A stretch of 64,000 nucleotides of DNA from Comamonadaceae bacterium (GTDB taxonomy: Bacteria; Pseudomonadota; Gammaproteobacteria; Burkholderiales; Burkholderiaceae_C): contig CANEXF010000015.1 in assembly GCA_947443645.1 (NCBI GenBank), forward strand, positions 1 through 64,000, given 5' to 3'. The translations under genes were made by a program, and so were the position numbers. The notes beneath the pieces are model-generated. The model had not been told where the DNA came from. It was given only the letters and a program-made list of their open reading frames with translations, and ran no database searches. This document shows, piece by piece, positions 52,323 through 61,402 of this stretch; position 1 is the stretch's first letter, and the number at the start of each line of letters is the position of its first letter.

Positions 52323-55085
52323 TCAGGCCACAAGCGGCGTAGCAGGCAGGGTGAAGAAGAAGGTCGCGCCAGACCCGGGCTCGGCCGTTGCCCACAGACG
52401 GCCGCCGTGACGCGCAATGACGCGGCTGACCGTCGCCAGCCCGATGCCCGTTCCGGGAAACTCGGCCACGGTATGCAAGCGCTGAAACGCGACAAACAGC
52501 TTGTCGGCGTAGGCCATGTCGAAGCCCGCGCCGTTGTCGCTTACAAAAAAAACCGGCAGACCTGCGGCATCAACCTTGTGTCCGACACGGATGCAGGCAG
52601 TGCTTTGTCTGGCGGTGAACTTCCAGGCATTGCCCAGCAGGTTTTCCATCACCACGCGTAGCAGCCGTGCATCACCGAAAACCTGCAAGCCAGGCTCGAC
52701 CAGGGCCTGCACCTGACGCCCGGGCTCGCGCGCCTGCAACTCGTCCAGAACGCGCTGACTCAGCGCCGAAAAGTCCAGGGTCTCATGGCTCAGCGCGATG
52801 CGCGAAACCTGGGCGAGCGACAGCAGGTCCTCTATCAGTTTGCCCATATGCGCGACACCGGCCTGTATGCGCGACAGGTAATGTTGCACCTTCTGGTCGA
52901 CCTCACCGGCCAGCTGCTTGGACAACAAACGGCTAAAGCCGTCTATGGTGTTGAGCGGTGAGCGCAGGTCGTGGGAGACAGAATACGAAAAAGCCTCCAG
53001 CTCCTGGTTGGACAGCCGCAGCGCCGCTTCTATGGACTTGATCTCGCTGATGTCCGCATCAATGCCCACCCAGAACGCGACGCCGCCACTGGCGTCCAGC
53101 ACCGGGGAAGCACGGTAGGACATGGTGTGGTAACTGCCGTCTTTGGCAAGCAGGCGCCGTATTCCCATGTAGGGTGAGCGCTGGGCCATGGCCGCTTGCC
53201 AGGCTGCCCGAACCGCAGGCAGGTCCTCGGGGTGTACAGCGGCAAACCACTTGGTCCCCTCCCAGTCGTGAAACTCGCCGCCCGCCAGATCAAACCAGGC
53301 CCGGTTGACGTAGCTCAGCATGCCGTCCGGGCTGGCAGTCCAGACCACTTGTGGCGCCTGCTCTGCCAAGGCCCGAAACAAGGACTCCTGGCGGCTCAGC
53401 GCAAGCGTTCGCTCCGCGACTTTTTGCTCCAGCCCCGCATTGAGCTGGTGAACATCCTGCAGCAGCTGCGCATTCTCTATTGCCATGGCTGCCAGCTGCG
53501 CCAGCTCTATTGCCATGTATTCATCGCGCTGGCTGAATTCCCCCTGGTACTTGTCCACCAGTTGAAGCAGCCCCATGCTCTTGCCGCTGCGCCCAATCAG
53601 CGGCACTGCCAGCCAACTGCGCAGGGCCGGCTGTTCAGCGCTGGGCTGGCCGAAACCAAGAAAGCTGGCCCGCAGTGGGTGGGCCGCCAGCTCGGCCTGC
53701 GTCATGCGCACTGCACGCCGGCTGTCGCAGACTTGCGCATAAATGCTCACGCCATCCTGCGGGCTCATGCTGTCGCGGTACTGCGCGTACTTTTCTGACA
53801 GCGACAAGGCGTGGCTGGCCTGGGCCCAATCGCCGTTCAAGGGCCGGCTGACCACCGCCTGGTGGGCGCCTATCACGCCACGCGCCTGATCGGCAAGCTC
53901 GTCCAGCAGCCCCTCCAATCCCTGGTGCCAGGTGATCGCCTGAGCGGCAGCGGCAGCGCGCTGCAATGCCGCGCCGGTCTGCCGGCTGTGCGTCAATTCG
54001 GTGGCCAGCGCCTGCTCGCGCTGCTCAAGCGCATCGGCCATCTGGTTAAAGCCCTCGGCAACCCGTGTCAGCTCACTACCGGAACTGCTGGGTACCAACG
54101 CGATACGCACATCGAGCCGGCCATTGCGAATCTGCCGCGTCGCATCCAGAATGGCCGCTGTCGGCCGCACAATGCTTCGGCTACCCAGCACCCAGGCCAA
54201 CCAGCCCCCCAAAAAAGCCAGCGCAGCGAGCACCGTATAGGCGACCGCGACCTGCCGCTTGGCCGGCGCGAGCACCTCGTCTTTGTCCATGCTGACCGCG
54301 ACAAAAAAAGGCAAGCTAGCCGACTTGCCGCTGCTTGCATAGGCATAAATACCTTTGACGCCGTCAGCATCCAGACCTTCGCTAACACCTCGACGTCCGT
54401 ACTTGACGGCCTCCTGAAGCAGCGCAACAGGCACTTGCCGGCCAAGGCGCGCCCGCAGGGGATCACTTGTGGCCAGCACAACACCGGCGCGGTCAGTGAT
54501 CACCGCATGACTGCCCTCGGGCAAGGGAACGCCGGCCACAGCGCGCGAAAGATGATCCAAATCGACGCTGACAAACGCCACCCCTGTGGCGCGGTCGTGA
54601 CCGTCCTGCACCGACAGGGCGAAAGTGATGCCGGACTTTCCACCTGCCAGGTCGCTCGCAGAGTCGTCCGACACCAGGCCGTGCCCAGCCAATGCGGTCA
54701 TGAAAAAATTCGCTTGCCCGATAAAGCGTCGACCGGAATTGAGTCCATCACAGCGCAGCTGCCCATCGACATCGATGATGCCAATGTTGGAAAATAGCGG
54801 CAGTTGCGATCTGAGCGCGGCAAAAAAAGCCTGGCATTGCTGATTCCGCCCCTCCAGCAAGCGTGAGGAATTGACGACGACGGTCAGCATCTGTTTCGCT
54901 GACTCGACCACATGGTCCTGACTGACAGCGATCATTGCGACGGCCCGCTCAAGGTTACGGTTGACCCGGCCGACAGCGGCATCAGCGTCCCGCACGGCCT
55001 TGACCACCGCCAGACCAAACAGCGGCAATATCGCGGCAATCACCAAGATGACCAGGCGAGTGCGCAGCGTAATTTCAGTCCTCAT
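52323..55085 (-). CDS. Membrane sensor histidine kinase (dCACHE-HAMP-GAF-PAS-HisKA-HATPase)
   Basis: A 920-aa kinase. TM1 (LVILVIAAILPLFGLAVVKA), an extracytoplasmic double-CACHE region (about residues 35-285; HAVITDRAGVVLATSDPLRA), TM2 (AYTVLAALAFLGGWLAWVLG), HAMP, a GAF domain (about 380-540), a PAS/PAC domain (about 560-680) and the catalytic core follow in order. The phospho-acceptor His is in YSVSHDLRSPL near residue 704; LLGNAWKF, SDNGAGFD and GTGIGLAT are the ATP-binding boxes. It is flanked by a receiver-only protein and an HTH response regulator. The signal is unknown; small organic ligands are usual for dCACHE. Confidence 0.92.
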   Translation of the reverse strand: MRTEITLRTRLVILVIAAILPLFGLAVVKAVRDADAAVGRVNRNLERAVAMIAVSQDHVVESAKQMLTVVVNSSRLLEGRNQQCQAFFAALRSQLPLFSNIGIIDVDGQLRCDGLNSGRRFIGQANFFMTALAGHGLVSDDSASDLAGGKSGITFALSVQDGHDRATGVAFVSVDLDHLSRAVAGVPLPEGSHAVITDRAGVVLATSDPLRARLGRQVPVALLQEAVKYGRRGVSEGLDADGVKGIYAYASSGKSASLPFFVAVSMDKDEVLAPAKRQVAVAYTVLAALAFLGGWLAWVLGSRSIVRPTAAILDATRQIRNGRLDVRIALVPSSSGSELTRVAEGFNQMADALEQREQALATELTHSRQTGAALQRAAAAAQAITWHQGLEGLLDELADQARGVIGAHQAVVSRPLNGDWAQASHALSLSEKYAQYRDSMSPQDGVSIYAQVCDSRRAVRMTQAELAAHPLRASFLGFGQPSAEQPALRSWLAVPLIGRSGKSMGLLQLVDKYQGEFSQRDEYMAIELAQLAAMAIENAQLLQDVHQLNAGLEQKVAERTLALSRQESLFRALAEQAPQVVWTASPDGMLSYVNRAWFDLAGGEFHDWEGTKWFAAVHPEDLPAVRAAWQAAMAQRSPYMGIRRLLAKDGSYHTMSYRASPVLDASGGVAFWVGIDADISEIKSIEAALRLSNQELEAFSYSVSHDLRSPLNTIDGFSRLLSKQLAGEVDQKVQHYLSRIQAGVAHMGKLIEDLLSLAQVSRIALSHETLDFSALSQRVLDELQAREPGRQVQALVEPGLQVFGDARLLRVVMENLLGNAWKFTARQSTACIRVGHKVDAAGLPVFFVSDNGAGFDMAYADKLFVAFQRLHTVAEFPGTGIGLATVSRVIARHGGRLWATAEPGSGATFFFTLPATPLVA

Positions 55086-55136
55086 CGCTTTTGCCCTTTA
55101 TGTGGCACGACCCAAGACGCCCCGCAGGGAAATCCG

Positions 55137-55577
55137 CTAAAGCGCGGCCAGCACCTCATTGACCCCCAGCCAGTAGGCCTGCAAGGCGTTGAGCTTTTCC
55201 GTGAATTCACCGAAATCCACTGGCTTGCGTACAAAACCATTCGCGCCGTGGTGGTAGCAGGCCGAGATGTCCGACTGCTCACTGGAGGACGTCAGCATCA
55301 CAACCGGCACCAGGGTCGTGAGTGGATTGGCGCGCACGCTGCGCAGCACGTCCAGCCCCGAGAGTTTGGGCAACTTCATGTCCAGCAGAATGAACGATGG
55401 CTGCCGTTGGATGTCCCGCCCCGCATGCAGACCTTGTCCAAAAAGAAAATCCAGCGCCTGGGCGCCATCGCGAGCGACGGCTATCTCTGCGCTCACACCA
55501 TGCGCCTGTAGCGTCAACACGGTCAGCTCAAGGTGGTCGGGGTTGTCTTCAACGACCAGAATCAACTTGTCTCTCAT
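55137..55577 (-). CDS. Single-domain response regulator (Rcp1-like receiver)
   Basis: A 146-aa receiver-only protein: LILVVEDNPDHLELTVLTLQ, phospho-acceptor Asp in ILLDMKLPKLSGLDVL, Thr/Ser in VVMLTSSSE and Lys in GFVRKPVDFGEF. The insertion between beta-3 and the Asp (AQALDFLFGQGLHAGRD) is typical of Rcp1-like regulators paired with bacteriophytochrome-type kinases. First gene of the four-gene signalling cluster, with AAGG ahead of the start. Confidence 0.92.
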   Translation of the reverse strand: MRDKLILVVEDNPDHLELTVLTLQAHGVSAEIAVARDGAQALDFLFGQGLHAGRDIQRQPSFILLDMKLPKLSGLDVLRSVRANPLTTLVPVVMLTSSSEQSDISACYHHGANGFVRKPVDFGEFTEKLNALQAYWLGVNEVLAAL

Positions 55578-55648
55578 GAAATACCTTCAAGCGCACGGCT
55601 GTCATTTTGGTAAACGATCGGTACTTTTATCATAGTGGAGATAACACT

Positions 55649-55665
55649 TAAGCAGTACTCGCTTA
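55649..55665. promoter_or_regulatory. Short perfect inverted repeat upstream of the signalling operon
   Basis: TAAGC-AGTACTC-GCTTA is a perfect 5-bp repeat with a 7-bp spacer, about 75 bp upstream of the receiver gene. It could be a regulator site; no binding protein is assigned. Confidence 0.35.
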
Positions 55666-55704
55666 CCGGATGATCAGTGCACTTGTAGACATTTCAGCCT
55701 GGTA

Positions 55705-56643
55705 TCACCAGCGCGGCACGCCTTCGTCCTTGAGCTGACCGCGCAGTTCGGCATAGTCCGGAACCACCGCCCGTACAGTGTCCCAAAAGCGCGGACTGTG
55801 GTCCATCACGCGCAAGTGGCTCAGTTCATGCACCACCACGTAGTCAATCACCGACTGCCGGAAATGAATCAGGCGCCAGTTCAGCCGAATCGAGCCGTCT
55901 GCGCTCGCGCTGCCCCAGCGGGTGCCCGCGCTCGACAGGCTGAGCTTGCGCCACTGCACGCCCAGCTGCGGCGCAAAGTGCTCCAGCCGCTCGGTAAAAA
56001 TCTGCTTGGCCTGGCGCATCAGCCAGGCCTGCACGACGTCACGGATTTGCGCCTCAGTCGCGCTCAGCGGCAGACCCACATGCAGCGTCAGGCCAGCGTT
56101 AGGTGAGGTCTCGTCAGACGAAAGCGGAATCTCCGCATGCCGCTTGAGCTCTGCGCCCACGCCGCCAAAGGCGTGACGCGGGTCCAGCACCAGCGTCACG
56201 GAATCGCCCAGAAACGGCAGACTGGTGCCGTCTTTCCATTCAATGCGGGCGGACTCCAGGCGCTCGTGGCGCTCACGGGTTTCCTGCAGCTTTTTGAGTA
56301 TCCAGCCAGACTTCTCATGCACGGCCTTGTCAATGTCGCACAAGGGAACCCACTTGGGCGCGCTGAGCACCAGACCGTCTGGCCCGACTGAAAAGCCTAT
56401 GGTGCGGCGCTTGCCGCGCTTGAATTCGTAGGCCACCAGAACGCTGCCAAACAGCGCCTCCCGCGTGGCGCGGGGGTGGCGAAAGCTGGCCGGGGCCAGC
56501 GCCTGGGTCAGGCTTTGAGCCGGCAGCGCATCCGCCGCTGACGGCAGCGCCTGCACCGCAGGGCGCACAGGCTTTGGCGGGACAACCGGTTCAGACGCGG
56601 TCTCAAAGAGATCAAGTGTGAACTGGAGAAGCCTGTGCATCAC
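55705..56643 (-). CDS. YgjP-like metallopeptidase-fold protein (DUF45/WLM)
   Basis: A 312-aa protein with the zinc-peptidase signature VVHELSHLRVMDHSPRFW near the C-terminus (HExxH plus a downstream His). KRTIGFSVGPDGLVLSAPKW and GTRWGSASADGSIRLNWRL are typical of the YgjP/UPF0758-like WLM group. A proline/alanine-rich N-terminal ~55 residues is longer than in E. coli YgjP. The substrate is unknown. Followed by plsC after 6 bp. Confidence 0.85.
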   Translation of the reverse strand: MMHRLLQFTLDLFETASEPVVPPKPVRPAVQALPSAADALPAQSLTQALAPASFRHPRATREALFGSVLVAYEFKRGKRRTIGFSVGPDGLVLSAPKWVPLCDIDKAVHEKSGWILKKLQETRERHERLESARIEWKDGTSLPFLGDSVTLVLDPRHAFGGVGAELKRHAEIPLSSDETSPNAGLTLHVGLPLSATEAQIRDVVQAWLMRQAKQIFTERLEHFAPQLGVQWRKLSLSSAGTRWGSASADGSIRLNWRLIHFRQSVIDYVVVHELSHLRVMDHSPRFWDTVRAVVPDYAELRGQLKDEGVPRW

Positions 56644-56649
56644 GTCAGT

Positions 56650-57420
56650 TTAGCGCGCGCTGTGCGCTGTGACGTCTGCCGCCGTGTCAGGGTAAGCCTC
56701 GGGATCAAGACGGTGCATCTCGGCTTCAATCCAGCTTTCGACCTCGCGCATCAGCTCGTCCGGCTTGCGGCCTATGCTGCTAATCGGTTTGCCAATCGAG
56801 ATGTCCACCACGCCCGGGGTCTTGATGAAGGCCTTGCGCGGCCAGCATTTGGCCGAGGTCACCGCAATCGGAATCACTGGCGCGCCGGTTTCGATCGCCA
56901 GTCGGGTACCGCCGGATTTGTAAACGCCTTTTTTGCCGCGTGGAATCCGGGTGCCCTCTGGGAACATGATGACCCAGGTGCCCTGGCTCATCAAGCGCTT
57001 GCCCTGCGCAACCACCTTGTTGAAGGCCTGGGCACGCTGGCCACGGTCAATATGGATCATGTCCATGCGGGCCATGGCCCAACCGAAAAAGGGCACATAA
57101 AGCAGCTCCTTTTTGAACACATAGGCCAGCGGATGCGGCATCAGCGCCGGCATGCAGAAAGTCTCCCAGGTGCTCTGGTGCTTGACCAGCAGCACGGCCG
57201 CGCTGGTCGCGCCTGTGGGCAGGTTTTCCATGCCCGTGACCCGGTTCTTGATGCCCAGGATGAAGGTGCCGCTGTTCACCGCCAGACGCAGCCAGCCGGC
57301 GCACATCCAGTACATGGTGGTGCTGCTGACAAAGAGCGACGCAACGATCACAAAGAGCGCCCACGGAACCACCGTGATGGCCATCCACAGGAGGTGCAGG
57401 ATTGAACGGATCAAGGGCAT
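56650..57420 (-). CDS. plsC: 1-acyl-sn-glycerol-3-phosphate acyltransferase
   Basis: A 256-aa membrane-bound acyltransferase making phosphatidic acid from lyso-PA. It has an N-terminal membrane anchor (ILHLLWMAITVVPWALFVIV), block I as KHQSTWETF (H-x4-E instead of the usual H-x4-D), block III FPEGTRIPRGKKG and block IV ETGAPVIPIAVTS. Operon with the YgjP-like gene and probably gmhB upstream. Confidence 0.9.
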   Translation of the reverse strand: MPLIRSILHLLWMAITVVPWALFVIVASLFVSSTTMYWMCAGWLRLAVNSGTFILGIKNRVTGMENLPTGATSAAVLLVKHQSTWETFCMPALMPHPLAYVFKKELLYVPFFGWAMARMDMIHIDRGQRAQAFNKVVAQGKRLMSQGTWVIMFPEGTRIPRGKKGVYKSGGTRLAIETGAPVIPIAVTSAKCWPRKAFIKTPGVVDISIGKPISSIGRKPDELMREVESWIEAEMHRLDPEAYPDTAADVTAHSAR

Positions 57421-57460
57421 GGTGGTCTTCTCTTAGGTGAACTGGACTTGCGCATCACTC

Positions 57461-57512
57461 AGGCCTTTTGCGCATATCTGGCGGGCGCGAGCAGCTACTG
57501 TTTTTATAGTAC
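57461..57512 (-). repeat. Family-B short hairpin repeat supplying the gmhB stop codon
   Basis: On the minus strand GTACTATAAAAACAGTAGC is followed by TGCTCGCGCCCGCCAG, ATATGCGCAAAAGGCCT. The gmhB stop (TAA at 57506-57504) and its last codons fall in the first stem of this element. Confidence 0.75.
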
Positions 57513-58076
57513 AAAAGGCAGGGGCTGGGCACTGCGCGCAAGGATGTAGTCGGCAAAGGCCGACAGGTCCTGGTGCAGCACGGTGCCTGCAGGCAAGCCA
57601 TCGGGCCGGCCGCCAGCACGGTATTGCTCGGATTTTCCGGTCAGCACCAGGTGCGGCTCGCAACCAGCCGCAGCGCCGGCCTGCAAGTCGCGCAACGAGT
57701 CGCCGGCCGTCGGCACGCCTTTGAGCGCGACGCCAAAGCGCGCGCCTATCTGCTCGAACAGGCCCGGCAGGGGTTTGCGGCATTGGCACGCCTCCTCCGG
57801 GCTGTGCGGGCAATAAAACACCGCATCAATCCGGCCACCCAAGGCCGCCAGCATCTTGTGCATTTTGGCGTGCATGGCGTTGAGCGAGGCGACATCAAAC
57901 AGGCCGCGCCCCAGGCCAGACTGGTTGGACGCGATCACCACGTGCCAGCCCGCATGGTTTAGCCGTGCAATCGCCTCCAGCGCGCCGGGCAGCGGCATCC
58001 ACTCTTCCGGCGTTTTGACGAAATCGTCGCTGTCACTGTTGATGGTGCCGTCACGGTCGAGGATAACGAGCTTCAT
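57504..58076 (-). CDS. gmhB: D-glycero-beta-D-manno-heptose 1,7-bisphosphate 7-phosphatase
   Basis: A 190-aa HAD phosphatase of the histidinol-phosphatase/GmhB group: LVILDRDGTINSDSDDFVKT (Asp nucleophile and acid), VIASNQSGLGRGLF and the zinc loop CPHSPEEACQCRKPLPGL. It acts in ADP-heptose synthesis for LPS. Its stop codon lies in a family-B repeat, so the natural C-terminus may have been reset by a residue or a few. Confidence 0.92.
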   Translation of the reverse strand: MKLVILDRDGTINSDSDDFVKTPEEWMPLPGALEAIARLNHAGWHVVIASNQSGLGRGLFDVASLNAMHAKMHKMLAALGGRIDAVFYCPHSPEEACQCRKPLPGLFEQIGARFGVALKGVPTAGDSLRDLQAGAAAGCEPHLVLTGKSEQYRAGGRPDGLPAGTVLHQDLSAFADYILARSAQPLPFVL

Positions 58077-58153
58077 GGGAGCCTCCAGAGCGCAATAAGG
58101 CCAGCCCCGTCGGGGCGCCGCGAGGACACAAAACGCAGCACGTAAGTGCTCAT

Positions 58154-60289
58154 TTACGCGGCCAGCTTGGAAAGATCGGCCACGCGGTTCATGGCCACGT
58201 GCAGAGACTTCAGCAGCCCCTGCCGGTTCAGCCGCAAATCCATTTCTTCGGCATTGACCATCACGCCATCAAAGAATGCATCCACCGGCACCCGCAGCGC
58301 GGCCAAAGTTTGCAGTGAGGCGGTGTAGTCGCCGGCTTCAAACTGCGTTTGCGCTCGTGGCAACACCTGGTTCATGACTTCAAACAGGGCAATTTCAGCC
58401 GCTTCGCGCAGCAGCACCGGGCTGACATGGGCGTCCACCTCCTGCGCCTTCTTCAAGATATTGCCAATGCGCTTGTTGGCAGCGGCCAGAGCCGGCGCTT
58501 CAGGCAAGGCAGCGAAGACGCGCACGGCCAGCAGGCGCTTGGCCACATCGCCCAGACGCTGCGGCTGCAAGGTCAGCACGGCATCGACTTCCTGCGCGCT
58601 GTAGCCCTGCTCGCGCAGGGTACCAGCCAGGCGGTCATAGATGAAGTCGATCAAGACGCCACTGGCGTCCTGGATTTTGTCGCCAAAAGCCTGCGCGCCG
58701 GCATCCACCAGTGCGCGCAAATCCATGGAAAGATCGCGCTCGACCAACATGCGGGTCACACCCAGCGCATGGCGGCGCAGCGCAAACGGATCCTTGTCGC
58801 CCGTCGGCAGATTGCCAATGCCAAACATGCCGACCAGGGTCTCGAGCTTGTCCGCCAGCGCGACCACCACGCCCACATCACCACGCGGCAAGGTGTCGCC
58901 GGCAAAGCGCGGCTTGTAATGGTCTTCGATCGCATCGGCGACGTCGACGCTCAAGCCGTCGTTGAGCGCGTAGTAGCGCCCCATGGTGCCTTGCAGCTCG
59001 GGAAATTCACCCACCATGTCTGTGACCAGATCAGTCTTGGCCAGCTGCGCGGCCTGGTCGGCTTGCTCGGCCAGCGCAGCACCGCCGAGTTGCAGGCCAA
59101 TCGCCCGGGCAATTGCCCTAACCCGTTCAACGCGCTCACCCTGCGTGCCCAGCTTGTTGTGATAAACCACCTTGTCCAGCCCCGCCACGCGCGAAGCCAG
59201 CGTCTTTTTGCGGTCCTGGTCAAAGAAGAACTTGGCGTCGGCCAGGCGCGGACGCACCACACGCTCATTGCCGCCTATGACCGCGCTCGCATCACTGGGG
59301 CTGATGTTGCTGACGACCAGAAATTTGTTGCTCAGCTTGCCCTTGGCATCGAGCAGCGGAAAGTACTTCTGATTGGCCTTCATCGTGAGGATCAGGCACT
59401 CCTGCGGCACGTCAAGGAATTCTTTTTCGAACTCGCAGACCAGCACATTGGGACGCTCGACCAGCGCGGTGACCTCGTCAAGCAGGGCTTCGTCTTCAAT
59501 CGCCTTGACGCCGCCGCCGACCTTGCTGGCGGCTGCAGCGAGTTGCCTGGCGATCTCGGCCTTGCGCTCGGTAAAACTGGCGATCACGGCACCGTCTTTT
59601 TGCAAGCTTGCGGCGTAGCTGTCGGCGTCCTTGAACACCACGGGATCAAGCAAGGCCTCAAAGCGGTGACCGTGCGTGCTGTTGCCAGCCTTCAAACCCA
59701 GGGCATGCACGGGCACCAGGTCAGCGCCATGCAGCGCCACCAGGCCGTGCGCCGGACGCACAAAGCTCACGCTGCTCCAGCCGGGCAAGGCGCAGTCGGT
59801 CTCCAGCTGGTAGCTCATGACCTTGGGAATCGGCAACTTGGCGATGGCTTCGAGCAGGGCTTTTTGCAGGCCTTCGACCAGCGTGGCACCGGTCACGGTG
59901 CTGTCGTAGAACAGGGCTTCGGCCTTGCCGTCGGGCGCGCGCTTGAGACCGGCGACGGCGCTGGCGTCTGCGCCCAGCGCGGCCAGTCGTTTGAGCAGTG
60001 CCGGCGTCGCCTGGCCCGATGCATCCAGCCCCACGGCCACCGGCATGAGCTTTTGCGACACCGCTTTGTCAGCGGCCTGCGCGGACACTGCCGTGATGTG
60101 CGCGGCGAGTCGCCGCGGTGAGGCATAGGCCGTCAGCACGGCGTCGGCGCTGGCCAGACCCTGTGCCTTGAGTTGCTCAAGCAAGACGCCAGCAAAAGCG
60201 TCACCGAGTTTTTTCAGAACTTTGGGCGGCAGCTCTTCAACAAATAATTCAACCAGCAGGTTTTGGGTAGTCATGGTCATCGCGCTCAC
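58154..60289 (-). CDS. glyS: Glycine--tRNA ligase beta subunit
   Basis: A 711-aa beta subunit of the heterotetrameric glycyl-tRNA synthetase ([63 protein letters not shown], SDRxxR-like region, then the DALR-type C-terminal tRNA-binding part). A GTG start overlaps the glyQ stop by 4 bp (GTGA); ATGs at 60280 and 60274 are also in frame. Co-translated with glyQ. Confidence 0.96.
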   Translation of the reverse strand: MSAMTMTTQNLLVELFVEELPPKVLKKLGDAFAGVLLEQLKAQGLASADAVLTAYASPRRLAAHITAVSAQAADKAVSQKLMPVAVGLDASGQATPALLKRLAALGADASAVAGLKRAPDGKAEALFYDSTVTGATLVEGLQKALLEAIAKLPIPKVMSYQLETDCALPGWSSVSFVRPAHGLVALHGADLVPVHALGLKAGNSTHGHRFEALLDPVVFKDADSYAASLQKDGAVIASFTERKAEIARQLAAAASKVGGGVKAIEDEALLDEVTALVERPNVLVCEFEKEFLDVPQECLILTMKANQKYFPLLDAKGKLSNKFLVVSNISPSDASAVIGGNERVVRPRLADAKFFFDQDRKKTLASRVAGLDKVVYHNKLGTQGERVERVRAIARAIGLQLGGAALAEQADQAAQLAKTDLVTDMVGEFPELQGTMGRYYALNDGLSVDVADAIEDHYKPRFAGDTLPRGDVGVVVALADKLETLVGMFGIGNLPTGDKDPFALRRHALGVTRMLVERDLSMDLRALVDAGAQAFGDKIQDASGVLIDFIYDRLAGTLREQGYSAQEVDAVLTLQPQRLGDVAKRLLAVRVFAALPEAPALAAANKRIGNILKKAQEVDAHVSPVLLREAAEIALFEVMNQVLPRAQTQFEAGDYTASLQTLAALRVPVDAFFDGVMVNAEEMDLRLNRQGLLKSLHVAMNRVADLSKLAA

Positions 60290-61275
60290 GCTGCCTTCTT
60301 TGTCATCTGCTCAACCCATTCACGCGGTGCCATCGGGAAACCCAGGCGTTCGCGGCTTTCGTAGTAGCTCTGCGCGACGGCGCGCGCGAGGTTGCGGATG
60401 CGGCCAATATAGGCTGCGCGCTCGGTCACGCTGATGGCGCCGCGCGCGTCCAGCAAGTTGAAGCTGTGCGCAGCCTTGAGCACCTGCTCGTAGGCGGGTA
60501 AGGCCAGTTTTTCGGCGATCAGGTGCTTGGCCTGCTTTTCATGCGAGGTAAACGCGGTGAACAAAAAGTCAGCGTCGCTGTGCTCGAAGTTGTAGGTCGA
60601 CTGCTCGACCTCGTTTTGCTTGTAGACGTCGCCATAGAGGAGTTGGCCCCCACGCTTGCCCACTGCGTGTGGCTCACTGCCCCCCAAGGGGGCTGGGTCA
60701 GCTTGGGAGCGGCCCGGCGCTGACCCGCTGTCGGTCCACACGAGGTTGTAGACGTTGTCCACGCCCTGCAGGTACATGGCCAGGCGCTCCAGACCGTAGG
60801 TGATCTCGCCGGTGATGGGCTTGCAATCAATGCCGCCGACCTGCTGGAAGTAGGTGAACTGCGTGACTTCCATGCCATTGAGCCAGACCTCCCAGCCCAG
60901 ACCCCAGGCGCCCAGCGTCGGGTTTTCCCAGTCGTCTTCGACGAAACGGATGTCGTTTTGTTTCAGGTCAAAGCCCAGGGCTTCGAGCGAGCCCAGGTAG
61001 AGCTCCAGGATGTTGCTCGGTGCCGGCTTGAGCACCACCTGGTACTGGTAGTAGTGCTGCAGACGGTTTGGGTTCTCGCCATAGCGGCCGTCTTTTGGTC
61101 GGCGGCTGGGCTGCACGTAGGCGGCCTTCCAGGGCTCAGGGCCGAGCGCTCTTAAAAAAGTAGCAGTATGCGACGTCCCGGCACCGACCTCCATGTCATA
61201 AGGCTGCAACAGTGCGCAGCCCTGGTCAGCCCAGTAGGACTGCAGCTTCAAGATAATTTGCTGAAAGGTAAGCAT
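60286..61275 (-). CDS. glyQ: Glycine--tRNA ligase alpha subunit with a repeat-derived insert
   Basis: A 329-aa alpha subunit carrying the class II catalytic core: [71 protein letters not shown] and [20 protein letters not shown]. Typical GlyQ has about 300 residues. The excess is an insert at about residues 178-208 ([20 protein letters not shown] and following) between LVWTDSG and YGDVYKQ, coded by a family-A repeat in the sense direction. The core on both sides is intact, so the enzyme is probably functional. Confidence 0.96.
   Translation of the reverse strand: MLTFQQIILKLQSYWADQGCALLQPYDMEVGAGTSHTATFLRALGPEPWKAAYVQPSRRPKDGRYGENPNRLQHYYQYQVVLKPAPSNILELYLGSLEALGFDLKQNDIRFVEDDWENPTLGAWGLGWEVWLNGMEVTQFTYFQQVGGIDCKPITGEITYGLERLAMYLQGVDNVYNLVWTDSGSAPGRSQADPAPLGGSEPHAVGKRGGQLLYGDVYKQNEVEQSTYNFEHSDADFLFTAFTSHEKQAKHLIAEKLALPAYEQVLKAAHSFNLLDARGAISVTERAAYIGRIRNLARAVAQSYYESRERLGFPMAPREWVEQMTKKAA
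60646..60730 (-). repeat. Family-A palindromic repeat inside glyQ
   Basis: On the minus strand: AGCGCCGGGCCGCTCCCAAG, GACCCAGCCCCCTTGGGGGG, then CAGTGAGCCACACGCAGTGG and AAGCGTGGGGGC. The core is one mismatch from perfect. It is in sense orientation and reads in the same frame as the mccA and uvrA copies. Confidence 0.88.
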
Positions 61276-61402
61276 AGGGTTTGGGATTTGACTCGCACGT
61301 GGAGGTACTTGAACGGGCGGCTTGCCGCACCGTGTAAAGCGTTGATTTTACGGGCCAACGCAGGGCCGCCTGGCAACGCCCCGCCGGCTTGCTTGCGCAG
61401 CG

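Noticed and set aside
58090-58130. GCCAGCCCCGTCGGGGCGCC between glyS and gmhB as a family-A copy
   Set aside because: Only the central palindrome is similar; the flanks do not align with the other copies.
58349-60121. A 590-codon plus-strand frame opposite glyS
   Set aside because: Antisense shadow of a conserved synthetase gene, with no recognisable domain or ribosome binding site.
61150-61170. AAAAAAGTAGC near the glyQ start as another family-B repeat
   Set aside because: Only a short match; the encoded residues ([11 protein letters not shown]) are normal for GlyQ.
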